From NCBI RefSeq assembly GCF_016862115.1, contig NZ_BOMI01000045.1, forward strand, positions 1 through 64,000: DNA of 64,000 bases, in the 5' to 3' direction. The DNA comes from Paractinoplanes deccanensis (GTDB taxonomy: Bacteria; Actinomycetota; Actinomycetes; Mycobacteriales; Micromonosporaceae). A program made the translations under genes and the position numbers. Shown here in pieces: positions 28,425 through 37,547 of this stretch (position 1 is the first letter of the stretch; each line of letters opens with the position of its first letter). The notes beneath the pieces are model-generated. The model saw only the letters and a list, made by a program, of their open reading frames with translations, did no database searches and had not been told where the DNA came from.

Positions 28425-29377
28425 CCGTCGCGGACGCGCTGATGCTGGCTCTCGGCGTGATCGCGGTCGGCTCCGGCGCCCTCGTCGTCACCAGCGCCCA
28501 CCTGGTCCGTGCCGGCTTCTACCTGGTGGTGAGCCTCGGCGCGGTCGCCGGCCTCTACCTGGTGCTCGGCGCCGAGCTGGTCGCGTGGGTGCAGGTGCTC
28601 GTCTACGTCGGCGCCGTCGTCGTGCTGCTGCTGTTCGCCGTGATGCTCACCCGCGCCCCGATCGGCCCGTCGCCCGACCTCGACCGTCCCGCCGGTCCCG
28701 CCGCGCTGATCGGCGCCGGTGTCGGCCTGGGCCTGTCCGTGCTGCTCCTGGACGCGTTCCGCTGGACCCGGTACGACCTGCCGCCGCCGGGCACCGGCCG
28801 CCGGGTCGGCGAGCAGATCTTCGGCGCCTGGGTGCTCCCGTTCGAGGTGCTCTCGATCCTGTTGCTGGCCGCCCTGGTCGGCGCGATCGTCCTCTCCCGC
28901 CCGGACATCGGCGCCCGCCCCGGACCGGAGGGCGCCGACGTCGTCGCGCCGCCGAGCCCGACCGGCGAGTCCGCCGAGGTGGTGGCCCGCCTGGAGCGCA
29001 TCGCCGCCCGGCAGGCCGCCGCACAGGCCCGGGTGCGGGCGCAGCACGCCGCCGAGGCCGCCGCCGCGAACCAGGCCGCGGCCGAGGAGAGCGGCGGCGA
29101 GCCGGCCGAGCCCACCCGCGACGACGTGCTCCGGGAGCAGGCGCGCAACGTCGTCTTCCGCGCCCGCGAGGCCGGCCCGGCCCTCGGCGGCGAGGATCCG
29201 CCCGCGCCGGAGACCGGCCCGCGCCGCGTCGAGAACACGGTGGGCGAGCCGATCCCCGACGACGAACAGCCGGCGCTGCCCCCGGCGCCACCGAAGGCCC
29301 TCCCGCCGAAAGACACCGCGCCGCCGAAGGCCCTGCCGCCGAGAACGCCGGGCAAGGACGAGGGGGACGACGCCTGA
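28421..29377 (+). CDS. nuoJ: NADH-quinone oxidoreductase subunit J
   Basis: A 318-residue subunit. The first 160 residues hold five hydrophobic segments, with the family's [21 protein letters not shown] and [21 protein letters not shown] (containing the pi-bulge helix). The C-terminal 150 residues are charged and Ala/Pro-rich with a [17 protein letters not shown] repeat, making it clearly longer than usual (about 170-280). The GTG overlaps the nuoI stop (GTGA), and its own stop overlaps the nuoK ATG. It belongs to the proton-translocating membrane arm. Confidence 0.94.
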   Translation: MTVADALMLALGVIAVGSGALVVTSAHLVRAGFYLVVSLGAVAGLYLVLGAELVAWVQVLVYVGAVVVLLLFAVMLTRAPIGPSPDLDRPAGPAALIGAGVGLGLSVLLLDAFRWTRYDLPPPGTGRRVGEQIFGAWVLPFEVLSILLLAALVGAIVLSRPDIGARPGPEGADVVAPPSPTGESAEVVARLERIAARQAAAQARVRAQHAAEAAAANQAAAEESGGEPAEPTRDDVLREQARNVVFRAREAGPALGGEDPPAPETGPRRVENTVGEPIPDDEQPALPPAPPKALPPKDTAPPKALPPRTPGKDEGDDA

Positions 29378-29745
29378 TGCACGCCGTCATCCCGTACGTC
29401 ATCGCGGCCCTGCTCTTCGCCCTGGGCGTCTACGGCGTGCTGCGCAGGCGCAACGCGATCCTGGTCCTGATGGCCGTGGAGCTCATGCTCAACGCGGTCA
29501 ACCTGATCCTCGTGGCGGCGGATGCCTCGATCAAGTCGACGCTGTCCGGCGTGCAACCGGAGGCCTGGGCCTATCCCGCGCCCGAGCCGAAGGCCGGTGC
29601 GATCTTCGCGCTCTTCGTCATCGTGATCGCGGCCGCCGAGGTGGGCGTGGGCCTCGCCATCGTGCTCCAGTACTACCGCCTGCGCCGCGCCGTGGTGCTC
29701 GACGAGGTTCCGCTGCACGAGCACGAAGAGCAGGAGGCCCGGTGA
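29377..29745 (+). CDS. nuoK: NADH-quinone oxidoreductase subunit K
   Basis: A 122-residue MrpC-like subunit with three transmembrane helices. The characteristic membrane glutamates are in MAVELMLNAVNLILVA (about residues 33-48) and the AAAEVGVGLAIVL segment (about 88-100). Coupled by one-base overlap to nuoJ and by GTGA to nuoL. A short charged His/Glu-rich C-terminus is present. Confidence 0.95.
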   Translation: MHAVIPYVIAALLFALGVYGVLRRRNAILVLMAVELMLNAVNLILVAADASIKSTLSGVQPEAWAYPAPEPKAGAIFALFVIVIAAAEVGVGLAIVLQYYRLRRAVVLDEVPLHEHEEQEAR

Positions 29746-31637
29746 TCGTCGCGCTGATCCCCGGCGTACCGCTGCTGCTGGGTCTGATCGGTCTGTTGCT
29801 GCCGCCGGGTGACGGCGAGCGACGCCGGCCGGCCGCCACGCTCGGTATAGTCGGCGCCGCCGCCGCACTGCTCGTGACGCTCGGCCTGTTGCTCTTCGCG
29901 CACAAGCCCGTCGAGGCGAGCACACACTGGGTGACCCTCGGGTCCGTCGAGCTGACGTTCGGCTTCTCGGCGGGCATGGCCGCGCTGTACGTGGCGCTCG
30001 CCGTCGCGGTCGTCGCGCTCTGCGTGCAGATCTACTCGGTCGCCTACCTGCACGACGATCCGCGCTATGCCCCGTACGCCGCTCAGGTCAGCCTCTTCAC
30101 CGGCGCGATGCTGCTGGTCGTCACGTCGAGCGACCTGATCGGCACGCTGATCGGCTGGGAGGTGATGGGCGCCTGCTCCTACCTGCTGATCGGCCACGAC
30201 CGCCGCCTGCCCGAGGCGCCCGCCGCCGCGGTGAAGGCGTTCCTGGTCACCCGCGTCGGCGACGTCGGTTTCCTGCTCGGCGTCGCCCTGCTGATCGTGG
30301 ACGCGGGCACCTCGCGGATCGCCGCCCTGCTCGCGCACGACTACTCGACCGGCACGCTCACCGCCGCCCTGTTGCTGATCCTCGCCGGGGTCGCCGGCAA
30401 GAGCGCGCAGTTCCCGCTGCATACATGGCTGCCCGACGCGATGGCCGGCCCCACCCCGATCTCCGCGCTGATCCACGCCGCCACGATGGTCGCCGCCGGC
30501 GTCTACCTGGTCTTCCGGCTCTATCCGCTCTTCGACCGCTCGCCCGCCGCGCTCGCGGTGCTCGGCGTGATGGCCGCGGTCACCATCCTGCTCGGCGCGC
30601 TCAGCGCCACCGCGCAGGACGACCTGAAAAGGGTCCTCGCCTGGTCGACGGTGAGCCAGATCGGCTACATGACCGGCGCCCTCGCCGTCGGCTCGCCCGC
30701 CGCCGCGCTGTTCCACCTGCTCACCCACGCCGCGTTCAAGGCGCTGCTGTTCCTCGCCGCGGGCGCGGTGATCCACGCGGTCGGCACCAACTACCTGTCC
30801 CGCATGGGCGGGCTGCGCGAGCACATGCCGGTGACCTTCTGGTCGTTCGCCGTGGGCCTGGGCGCGCTCGCCGGCGTGCCCCCTCTCGCCGGTTTCTGGT
30901 CGAAGGAGAACGTGCTGACGGCCGCCGCGCACGCCACCGAGGGCGGCGAGACCGCGCCGGTGTGGGTGGCCTGGGTGGTCTGGCTCGCCGCGCTCCTCGC
31001 CGTGCTGATCACCGCCTGGTACGCGACGCGGCTGCTGCTCTGCGCGTTCTTCGGCATCTCGCGTGCGCACGGCCCGGACGGGCCCGACTGGGAGATCGGC
31101 TTCGACGACGCCCGTTACACCGCGCCGGCCACGCCGCACGACCCGCCAGGGGCGATGCGCTGGCCGATCCTGCTGCTCGCGGTCCCCGCTGCGCTGCTCG
31201 GCCTCGCCGCGTACGCGCCGGGCTTCCGTACCGCCCTCGAACTCGACGATCCCCACCTGGACGTCGCGATCGTCCTGCCGCTCGTGCTGCTCGCGGCCGG
31301 GGCGGGCGCCGCGTGGTGGCTCTGGCGTGCGGTCCCCGGCGTCGATCCCGCCGAGGCGCTCGGCCCGGCCCGGCACGTGTTCGCCAACGGTTTCCACCTC
31401 GACACCCTTCAGGACAGGGCAGTGGTACGTCCGGTACGCGCGCTCGCCAAGGTCGTCACCGCCACCGACGAAAGGGTGGTCGACGCCGCGGTCGAGGGCA
31501 CGGGCACCGGCACCACCGGGGCCGGCGAGGTGCTCGCGATGGCTCACCGGGTGCCGCTGCCGACCGCCGCCGTTGCCGTGCTCGCCGGCGCCCTGCTGCT
31601 CGGCGCCGTGGCCGTCTGGTTCGGCGGTGTCGCATGA
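29742..31637 (+). CDS. nuoL: NADH-quinone oxidoreductase subunit L
   Basis: A 631-residue antiporter-like proton-pumping subunit with about 15-16 transmembrane helices. Landmarks: LIGWEVMGACSYLLIGH near 140-156 (membrane Glu), AVKAFLVTRVGDVGFLLG, GKSAQFPLHTWLPDAMAGPTPISALIHAATMVAAGVYL near 218-255 (membrane Lys and His), and LAWSTVSQIGYMTGALAVG near 305. The C-terminal lateral helix region is present. GTG start overlapping the nuoK stop; its stop overlaps the nuoM ATG. It forms the distal end of the membrane arm. Confidence 0.96.
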   Translation: MIVALIPGVPLLLGLIGLLLPPGDGERRRPAATLGIVGAAAALLVTLGLLLFAHKPVEASTHWVTLGSVELTFGFSAGMAALYVALAVAVVALCVQIYSVAYLHDDPRYAPYAAQVSLFTGAMLLVVTSSDLIGTLIGWEVMGACSYLLIGHDRRLPEAPAAAVKAFLVTRVGDVGFLLGVALLIVDAGTSRIAALLAHDYSTGTLTAALLLILAGVAGKSAQFPLHTWLPDAMAGPTPISALIHAATMVAAGVYLVFRLYPLFDRSPAALAVLGVMAAVTILLGALSATAQDDLKRVLAWSTVSQIGYMTGALAVGSPAAALFHLLTHAAFKALLFLAAGAVIHAVGTNYLSRMGGLREHMPVTFWSFAVGLGALAGVPPLAGFWSKENVLTAAAHATEGGETAPVWVAWVVWLAALLAVLITAWYATRLLLCAFFGISRAHGPDGPDWEIGFDDARYTAPATPHDPPGAMRWPILLLAVPAALLGLAAYAPGFRTALELDDPHLDVAIVLPLVLLAAGAGAAWWLWRAVPGVDPAEALGPARHVFANGFHLDTLQDRAVVRPVRALAKVVTATDERVVDAAVEGTGTGTTGAGEVLAMAHRVPLPTAAVAVLAGALLLGAVAVWFGGVA

Positions 31638-33091
31638 CGATCTACCAGGTCGCGCTGGTCGCCGTCGTCCTGCTGCCGGCCGTCGGCGCCGGCGTCGTCG
31701 CCGTCTTCCCCGCTCGGCTCGACCGGGCCGCGCGGATCACCGGCACCGCCTTCGCCGCCGTCACGCTGCTGCCGATCATCCTGCTGCCGTTCGCGCGGCA
31801 GGCCGGCTGGACGGCGTACACGGCGAGCCCCGGCGCGCTGCGCCCGTGGACCGAGGTGGACGTCTCCTGGGTTCCGGCGCTGCACCTCGACTTCCACCTC
31901 GGCGTCGACGGCGTCTCGTACCCGCTGGTCGCGCTCACCGGCCTGCTCACGGTGCTCTGCGCCGCGTACAGCCTCAAGGGCCCGGGCCGCGCGCTGATCG
32001 CCCTGCTGCTGGTCCTCGAGGCCGGCATAGCCGGCACCTTCCTGTCGTTCGACCTGATCCTGTTCTTCCTCTTCTTCGAGGTCGTCCTGCTCCCGATGTA
32101 CGCCGTGATCGCCGGCTGGGGAGGCGACGACCGCCGCCGCGCGGCTCGCAAGTTCGTGCTCTACACCCTCTTCGGCTCGGTGTTCCTGCTGCTCGGCGTC
32201 GTCACCGTCGCGGTCAGCGCGGGCACCGCCGACCTGCGCGAGCTCACCGGCGGCGCCGGGCTCGACCGCACCACCCAGTACGCGGCGTTCACCCTGCTCG
32301 CCATCGCGTTCGCGGTGAAGGCGCCGCTCTGGCCGCTGCACACGTGGCTGCCCGACGCGCACACCCAGGCGCCCACGGTCGGCTCGGTGATCCTCGCCGG
32401 CGTGCTGCTCAAGATGGGCACGTACGGCCTGATCCGGGTGGCCGTCGGCGTGACCCCGCAGGGCGCCGAGAAGGCCGCTCCCGTGCTCGGCATCCTGGCC
32501 GCGGCCGCGATCGTCGCCGGCTCGCTGATCTGCCTGCGGCAGACCGAGCTCAAACGGCTGATCGCCTACTCCAGCGTCGGCCACATGGGCTTCGTGCTGC
32601 TCGGCATCGCCACGCTCACCACGACCGGCCTCCAGGCCGCGCTGATCGGCAACGTCGCGCACGGTCTCATCACCGGCCTGCTGTTCTTCCTCGCCGGAGC
32701 GATCAAGGACCGGGCGCACACCGGCGAGCTGGCCGACCTCGGCGGCCTGCGCGAGACAGCGCCGCGGCTGGCCGGCGTCCTCGGCTTCGCCGCGATCGCG
32801 TCGCTCGGGCTGCCCGGCCTCGCCGGCTTCTGGGGCGAGGCGTTCGCCGTGGTCGCGGCGATCCAGCGAGGCGGTGGCCTGTGGACGACCCTCGCCGTGC
32901 TCGCGGCGATCGGCGGCGCGCTCACTGCGGCGTACTTCCTCAGGCTCCTCCGCCGCGTGACCCACGGACCCGCCGCCGCGCCGGTCTCCCCGGTCATCGC
33001 CGGGCGGGAATGGCTGGCCTGGGCACCGCTCGCCGCGCTCATCCTGGCGGTCGGCCTGGCGCCCGCGCTCGTGACGGGAGCCCTGCCATGA
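31634..33091 (+). CDS. nuoM: NADH-quinone oxidoreductase subunit M
   Basis: A 485-residue antiporter-like subunit with about 14 transmembrane helices. Landmarks: LHLDFHLGVDGVSYPLVALT near 80, the FFEVVLLPMYAVIAGWGG segment near 150 with the membrane Glu, KAPLWPLHTWLPDAHTQAPTVGSVILAG near 232, and KRLIAYSSVGHMGFVLLG near 310. It is intact. Its C-terminus LVTGALP and stop lie in a short sequence that has been duplicated before nuoN (33120-33153), and its TGA overlaps the ATG of a 21-codon mini-ORF. Confidence 0.96.
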   Translation: MTIYQVALVAVVLLPAVGAGVVAVFPARLDRAARITGTAFAAVTLLPIILLPFARQAGWTAYTASPGALRPWTEVDVSWVPALHLDFHLGVDGVSYPLVALTGLLTVLCAAYSLKGPGRALIALLLVLEAGIAGTFLSFDLILFFLFFEVVLLPMYAVIAGWGGDDRRRAARKFVLYTLFGSVFLLLGVVTVAVSAGTADLRELTGGAGLDRTTQYAAFTLLAIAFAVKAPLWPLHTWLPDAHTQAPTVGSVILAGVLLKMGTYGLIRVAVGVTPQGAEKAAPVLGILAAAAIVAGSLICLRQTELKRLIAYSSVGHMGFVLLGIATLTTTGLQAALIGNVAHGLITGLLFFLAGAIKDRAHTGELADLGGLRETAPRLAGVLGFAAIASLGLPGLAGFWGEAFAVVAAIQRGGGLWTTLAVLAAIGGALTAAYFLRLLRRVTHGPAAAPVSPVIAGREWLAWAPLAALILAVGLAPALVTGALP

Positions 33092-33153
33092 CGGCGTTCT
33101 CCGGGCGGCGTCCCCTCATGACTGGAGCCCTGATGACTGGAGCCCTGCCATGA
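33088..33153 (+). CDS. 21-codon mini-ORF bridging nuoM and nuoN
   Basis: ATG at 33088 overlaps the nuoM TGA (ATGA), runs 21 codons (ending LMTGALMTGALP), and its own TGA overlaps the nuoN ATG at 33150. The end repeats the last residues of NuoM (TGALP) because the 18-bp unit ATGACTGGAGCCCTG is duplicated. A translating ribosome could step through all three frames by reinitiation. It is more likely a by-product of a junction duplication that keeps coupling than a functional peptide. Confidence 0.35.
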   Translation: MTAFSGRRPLMTGALMTGALP

Positions 33154-34613
33154 CGGCCCAGTCGGTCGATCACGTCTCGCTGCTGCCTCTCTACGCGGCG
33201 GCCGGCACCGCGGTGCTGGTCCTGCTCGCCGACCTCTTCTTCGGCCGCCGCGTCGTCCTCGGCGCGCTGACCGCCGGCGGCATCGCCACCGCCGTCTGCG
33301 CGATCGTCGTCGGCGGCTCCCGGGCGGGCACCTTCTGCGCCCCCGGCGGCGGCGCCTGCTCGTGGGTGCCGAGCCCGCTCGCCGCGGTGGCCGCCGTCGT
33401 CTTCGCCGGCCTGACCGTCGGCGTGCTCGGCCTGTCCATCCCGTCGCTGCGTCTCGGCACGGCGCCGACGGGCGAGTTCTGCTTCCTGCTCGCCAGCTCG
33501 ATGACCGGCGGCGTCGTCGTCGGCTACGCCGGCGACCTGATCACGCTGATCGTCGGGGTGGAAACCCTCACCCTGCCGCTCTACCTGCTCGTCGGCCTGC
33601 GCCGCTTCGCCCCCGGCGAAAAGGTCAGCACCGCGCCGGCCTCCGCGTCCATCACGTTCTTCCTGATCAGCGTGGTCTCGACGGCGATCGCCCTGCTCGG
33701 CGCCGCCCTCAACTACGCCGCGACCGGCGCCCTGCACCTCGACCGCCTGCTGAACGCGACCGGCCCGTTCGCCCCGGTCGCCGACGCCGGCGTGGCACTG
33801 CTGGTCATCGGCCTGGCCTTCAAGGTCGCCGCGGTCCCGCTGCACGCCTGGGCCCCCGCCACGTACGAGGGCGCCCCGCTGCCGGTCGCGGCCTACCTGT
33901 CCACGGCCTCCAAGCTCGGCGGCGTCCTGGCCCTGGCCGCGATCGTCGCCCGCCTCGACGCGGCCGCGCTCACCGCCGTCCTGGCCGTCCTGACCATGAC
34001 GGTGGGCAACCTCGTCGCGCTCCGCCAGACCCGCATGGTCCGCCTGCTGGCCTGGTCCTCGATCGCCCAGGCCGGCTACATCCTGGCCGCCCTCGCCCTG
34101 GGCGCCCCCGGCGTGGCCCCCGCGGCGGCGTACGCGGTCTTCTTCGTCGTCCTGGAACTCATCGCCTTCGCCGTAGTGGTGGCCCTCCGCCCACCCGGCG
34201 CCGACGGCGGCCCCCTGCTCGCCTACCGAGGAGCCGGCCGCCGCTCCCCGTGGCTGGGCGCCTCCCTGGTCCTGGCCTTCGCCGGCCTGGCCGGCCTCCC
34301 ACCCGGCCTGGCGGGCCTGTTCGCCAAGGTCACGGTGGTGGACGCCCTGATCGACAACAACCACGGCTGGCTGGCCGGAGTGGTCGCCCTCAACGCGGTG
34401 ATCGGGTTGGCCTATTACGTGCGGGCGTCGGCGCTGCTCTACGCGACGCCGGAAAGGGTGGGCATCGCGGTCGCCGACCCGGCCCTGCTGGAGGCGGCCA
34501 CCCATCCCCGGCTGCCTGTGTCCCGCGCAGTGGGCGCCGTCGTGGTCGCGGCTTCGCTGGTGGCGGTGGCGCTCGGGTTTGCGCCGCAGGTGCTCTTCGA
34601 CGCGCTGGGCTGA
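33150..34613 (+). CDS. nuoN: NADH-quinone oxidoreductase subunit N
   Basis: A 487-residue antiporter-like subunit with about 14 transmembrane helices. Landmarks: LITLIVGVETLTLPLYLLVGLRR near 130-152 (membrane Glu), GLAFKVAAVPLHAWAPATYEGAPLPVAAYLSTASKLGGVLA near 222-262, and RLLAWSSIAQAGYILAALALG near 298. It is the last gene of the cluster, with no further nuo gene after it. Start ATG overlaps the stop of the mini-ORF. Downstream is a spacer with tandem repeats. Confidence 0.96.
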   Translation: MTAQSVDHVSLLPLYAAAGTAVLVLLADLFFGRRVVLGALTAGGIATAVCAIVVGGSRAGTFCAPGGGACSWVPSPLAAVAAVVFAGLTVGVLGLSIPSLRLGTAPTGEFCFLLASSMTGGVVVGYAGDLITLIVGVETLTLPLYLLVGLRRFAPGEKVSTAPASASITFFLISVVSTAIALLGAALNYAATGALHLDRLLNATGPFAPVADAGVALLVIGLAFKVAAVPLHAWAPATYEGAPLPVAAYLSTASKLGGVLALAAIVARLDAAALTAVLAVLTMTVGNLVALRQTRMVRLLAWSSIAQAGYILAALALGAPGVAPAAAYAVFFVVLELIAFAVVVALRPPGADGGPLLAYRGAGRRSPWLGASLVLAFAGLAGLPPGLAGLFAKVTVVDALIDNNHGWLAGVVALNAVIGLAYYVRASALLYATPERVGIAVADPALLEAATHPRLPVSRAVGAVVVAASLVAVALGFAPQVLFDALG

Positions 34614-34623
34614 GATCGCGCCC

Positions 34624-34685
34624 TGGTCTGGGGTTGCGCTGGTCTGGGGTTGCGCTGGTCTGGGGTCGCGCCGGTCTGTGCCGCG
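34624..34685. repeat. 16-bp tandem repeat after nuoN, about 3.5 copies
   Basis: TGGTCTGGGGTTGCGC starts at 34624, 34640 and 34656, with a degenerate fourth. Starts 10 bp after the nuoN stop. Confidence 0.85.
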
Positions 34686-34813
34686 ATGATCTGGTGCCGC
34701 GCTGATCCGCGTCGCGCCGGTCGGGCATTGCCCCGACGAGGCTGCCCGCCCGGGGGCTGACCCCGGCGCAGCCAAGACCCCGCCCTCCCAAGGGGGCCCC
34801 GACCTTCGAGGCA

Positions 34814-34836
34814 ATCCTCCAGGAAATCTGGAGGAT
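34814..34836. terminator. Possible terminator hairpin
   Basis: ATCCTCCAG (34814-34822) and CTGGAGGAT (34828-34836) form a 9-bp stem with a GAAAT loop, 200 bp after nuoN. No T-tract follows. It could end the nuo transcript or be part of the following regulatory region. Confidence 0.4.
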
Positions 34837-34848
34837 CGTGTGGAGGGC

Positions 34849-34876
34849 TGTGGATAACGCCTACACCTGTGGAAAA
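34849..34876 (-). promoter_or_regulatory. Two DnaA-box-like sites
   Basis: The complement of 34849-34857 is TTATCCACA, the classical 9-mer DnaA box. The complement of 34868-34876 is TTTTCCACA, one mismatch away. They share a 16-nt context (CTGTGGAtAACGCCTa, CTGTGGAAAACGCCTG) and are 19 bp apart in the same orientation. This is not an origin: no dnaA, dnaN, rpmH or A+T-rich unwinding region is present. It could be a DnaA-regulated or titration site, or chance. Confidence 0.45.
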
Positions 34877-35165
34877 CGCCTGCCGTCGCCGCATGTGCTG
34901 GCCGGCGGGGTGTCCATGGACGTGTGCTCGCGGGAGCGGCGAGCGTCAGGAGGCAACGCGCCGAGTCTCGGGATATGACGTGCGAAATCCGGCGAGGCGG
35001 TGAGCGCTCCGTACGAGACCCTGGCGGTAGCTGAAGTCCGGCGATAAGAGAGCCGCCCCCACCCCGCGTTCAGCGAACTCACAGTCCGTGACGGATGAAT
35101 TTCCGGGTGTGCGGCGTTCCATGGGAGGCGTGACCTACCCGGTCCGCATGCCGAAGGAGTTCCTG

Positions 35166-36035
35166 TTGCACAGCCATCACAACGGTCTCAAGACGGCCGC
35201 TCTGCTCGGTCTGCTCACGGCCATGATCCTGGCGGTGGGTTACTGGCTCGGCGGCAGCGGCGGCCTCGTGTTCGCGGTGTTCCTCTCGCTGGCCCTGAAC
35301 GCCGGCTCCTACTTCTTCTCCGACAAGCTGGCCCTGCGGGCGATGCGGGCGCAGCCGGTCAGCGAGGCCGAGTTCCCGGCGCTCTACCAGATCGTGCGGG
35401 AGCTGGCGACCACCGCGGGCCAGCCGATGCCGCGGCTCTACGTCTCGCCGACGTTGCAGCCGAACGCGTTCGCGACCGGCCGCAACCCTCAGCACGCCGC
35501 CGTCGCGGTGACCACGGGCATCACCCAGCTGCTCGACCGGCGTGAGCTGCGGGCCGTCATCGGCCACGAGCTCTCGCACGTCTACAACCGCGACATTCTC
35601 ATCTCGAGCGTGGCCGCCGCGCTGGCCGGCATCGTCACGAGCCTCGCGCAGCTGGCGATCTTCCTGCCGCTGGGTGGCGGCTCGGACGACGACGACAGCC
35701 CCAACCCGGCCGGGCTGCTGCTGATGCTGATCCTCGGCCCGCTGGCCGCGACGATCATTCAGCTCGCCATCAGCCGCAACCGGGAGTACCAGGCGGACGC
35801 CGACGGTGCCGCGCTGACCCGCGACCCGCTGGCCCTCGCCAGTGCGCTCGAGAAGATCCAGTACGGGGCGCACCGCCTGCCCCTGCCGGCGGACAACCGG
35901 CTCACCAGCGCCGCCCACCTGATGATCGCCAACCCGCTGCGGGGTGGCGGCATCGCGTCCCTCTTCTCCACTCACCCGCCGATGGAGCAGCGCGTCGCCC
36001 GCCTGCGTCAGCAGGCCGGGGCCGTCTACCGCTGA
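35166..36035 (+). CDS. htpX: HtpX-type zinc metalloprotease (M48)
   Basis: A 289-residue membrane protease. Two N-terminal membrane segments (about 8-28 and 33-50), zinc motif [10 protein letters not shown] with His134, Glu135 and His138, two further hydrophobic segments around 155-215, and the third ligand Glu in [14 protein letters not shown]. It degrades damaged membrane proteins. A TTG at 35166 is chosen because AAGGAG lies 7 nt upstream and the product then begins [15 protein letters not shown], the usual HtpX N-terminus; a GTG at 35088 or ATG at 35148 would give unusual extensions. Confidence 0.92.
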   Translation: MHSHHNGLKTAALLGLLTAMILAVGYWLGGSGGLVFAVFLSLALNAGSYFFSDKLALRAMRAQPVSEAEFPALYQIVRELATTAGQPMPRLYVSPTLQPNAFATGRNPQHAAVAVTTGITQLLDRRELRAVIGHELSHVYNRDILISSVAAALAGIVTSLAQLAIFLPLGGGSDDDDSPNPAGLLLMLILGPLAATIIQLAISRNREYQADADGAALTRDPLALASALEKIQYGAHRLPLPADNRLTSAAHLMIANPLRGGGIASLFSTHPPMEQRVARLRQQAGAVYR

Positions 36036-36186
36036 TCCGCTCGTTCCACTGGGCCGCTCGCCGAGGAAGGCGGGCGGCCCAGTGCTGTGTTTCCCGACAC
36101 CAGCCCTCATATTTCGGATGTGTGACGCGGCGCGGAGCGTTAGGGTCGTCGGCTGGTTCGGTCGTTACAACAGCAAGGAGGCGGGC

Positions 36187-37455
36187 GTGACCGCGTTGCG
36201 TCAGTACCTGGGCGTTTGGCACCTGCCGGGCGGGCGGGTCCTGCTGAGCGTGGGGATCCTTGCCCGGCTAGGCATCGGCATGACCCCGTTGGCGCTGCTG
36301 CTTCTCGTGCAGCAGGAGACCGGCCGGTACGCTGCCGCGGGCCTGGCCGGCGGCGTCTACGCCCTCGCCGGCGCCGCCCTCAGCCCGATCGCCGGGCGCC
36401 TCGCCGACCGCATCGGCCCGTCGCCGATCCTCGTCGTCACCGCGATCCTGCACCCGCTGGCCCTGGTGGCCCTGGTGCTCGCCGGCCGCGGCGGCGAGAC
36501 GGCCCTGCCGTGGATCTTCGTGGCCTCGGCGGTGGCCGGCGCCACCTATCCGCCGCTGACCGCCGCGATCCGTCGTGCGTGGACGGACATGACCGACGTG
36601 GGCGGCGGCAACCACCATCTCCGCGGCGCCGCGATGGCCGCCGAGACGTCCCTGTTCGAGCTGGTCTTCGTCCTCGGCCCGATACTCGTCGCCGCCCTGG
36701 TCGTGCTCACCGGCAATCCCGCCACGGCCCTGCTCGGCGCGGCCGGCGCGACCCTCTTCGGCACCCTGGCGATCGCCCGGCTGCCCGTCATGCGGCACCG
36801 GGTCCGTCACGAGACTCTCGACTCGGCGCGCGGCCTCGGCCCGCTCAAGGTGCAGGGCTTCCCGGCGCTCATGCTCTGCGTCGTGGCCCTCGGCATGGCC
36901 TTCGGGGCCGCCGGCGTCATCGTTCCCGCCTACGCCACGCACCACGGTGGCGGCGACGGCCTGGGTGGCGTGCTGCTCGGCATCTGGGGTGTGGGCAGCG
37001 CCATCGGCGGCATCTGGTTCGGCACCCGCCGTCCCGCGATGCCCCTGCCCCGCCAGTTCGCCTGGCTGCTGGCCGCCGTCTCGATGAGCTTCCTGGTGCT
37101 GGCCTTCATGCCGAGCCCGCTCTGGCTGGGCGCGGCCCTGGTCCTCGGCGGCGCCACGATCGCTCCGGCCCTCACGGTGGAGAGCAACCTGGTCGGCCGG
37201 CTCGCTCCGCCGTCGATGCTGAACGAGGCGTACACCTGGATCGTCACCGTCTCGGTCACCGGTAGCGCCGCCGGTGGTGCGGTGGCCGGCGCGATCGTCG
37301 ACCGCCCGGGCGGCCTGCCGTGGGCCTTCGTCTTCGCCTCCGCCGTCCTGCTGGTGGCCGCCATGGTCGCGGCCGTCCCGCACGGCTCGATCGCCAAGGG
37401 CGACCGCAAGGCCGCCGACCGCCTGCGCCAGGCCCTGGCCACAGAAGCGGCCTGA
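36187..37455 (+). CDS. MFS transporter
   Basis: A 422-residue protein with about 12 transmembrane helices. The loop between helices 2 and 3 reads [11 protein letters not shown], a typical MFS motif A. There is a hydrophilic central loop around 195-215. GTG start with AAGGAG 7 nt upstream (36178-36183). Probably an exporter of a small compound; the family often appears in drug-efflux or siderophore-export roles, but nothing nearby defines the substrate. Directly after its stop, in the same frame, is a short RTX-like fragment. Confidence 0.88.
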   Translation: MTALRQYLGVWHLPGGRVLLSVGILARLGIGMTPLALLLLVQQETGRYAAAGLAGGVYALAGAALSPIAGRLADRIGPSPILVVTAILHPLALVALVLAGRGGETALPWIFVASAVAGATYPPLTAAIRRAWTDMTDVGGGNHHLRGAAMAAETSLFELVFVLGPILVAALVVLTGNPATALLGAAGATLFGTLAIARLPVMRHRVRHETLDSARGLGPLKVQGFPALMLCVVALGMAFGAAGVIVPAYATHHGGGDGLGGVLLGIWGVGSAIGGIWFGTRRPAMPLPRQFAWLLAAVSMSFLVLAFMPSPLWLGAALVLGGATIAPALTVESNLVGRLAPPSMLNEAYTWIVTVSVTGSAAGGAVAGAIVDRPGGLPWAFVFASAVLLVAAMVAAVPHGSIAKGDRKAADRLRQALATEAA

Positions 37456-37539
37456 GAGCACGGCAACGACATCGAGTACGGCGGCAACGACAAGGACTAC
37501 CTGTACGGCGACGCCGGCCGCAACACGGTCGTTCAGTAG
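37456..37539 (+). pseudogene. Fragment of an RTX/hemolysin-type Ca2+-binding repeat
   Basis: Twenty-seven sense codons after the MFS stop, in the same frame, read EHGNDIEYGGNDKDYLYGD then AGRNTVVQ and a stop. The GND-x-x-x-GG-x-D pattern is the nonapeptide repeat of RTX calcium-binding proteins. There is no start codon, so it is a relic of the C-terminus of a larger gene lost or moved from here. A fused read-through product with the MFS protein is formally possible but unlikely. Confidence 0.4.
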
Positions 37540-37547
37540 TCAGCAGC

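Larger units (their letters stand above)
34614..35165. other. 552-bp spacer between nuoN and htpX
   Basis: No gene supported. It holds a 16-bp tandem repeat (34624-34685), a 9-bp hairpin (34814-34836), two DnaA-box-like sites (34849-34876), and the presumed htpX promoter region. A possible in-frame extension of htpX occupies 35088-35165 but is not favoured. Confidence 0.7.

Noticed and set aside
27641..28491. Minus-strand ORFs opposite nuoI
   Set aside because: They are complements of the ferredoxin gene and its Ala/Pro-rich tail; no start context.
23681..34613. Biosynthetic gene cluster or formate hydrogenlyase-type complex
   Set aside because: Subunits match NuoB/C/H-N with complex I signatures; there is no hydrogenase large subunit with nickel-binding Cys pairs and no formate dehydrogenase.
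34614..35165. Replication origin
   Set aside because: Only two DnaA-like boxes, no A+T-rich region and none of dnaA, dnaN, gyrB or rpmH nearby.
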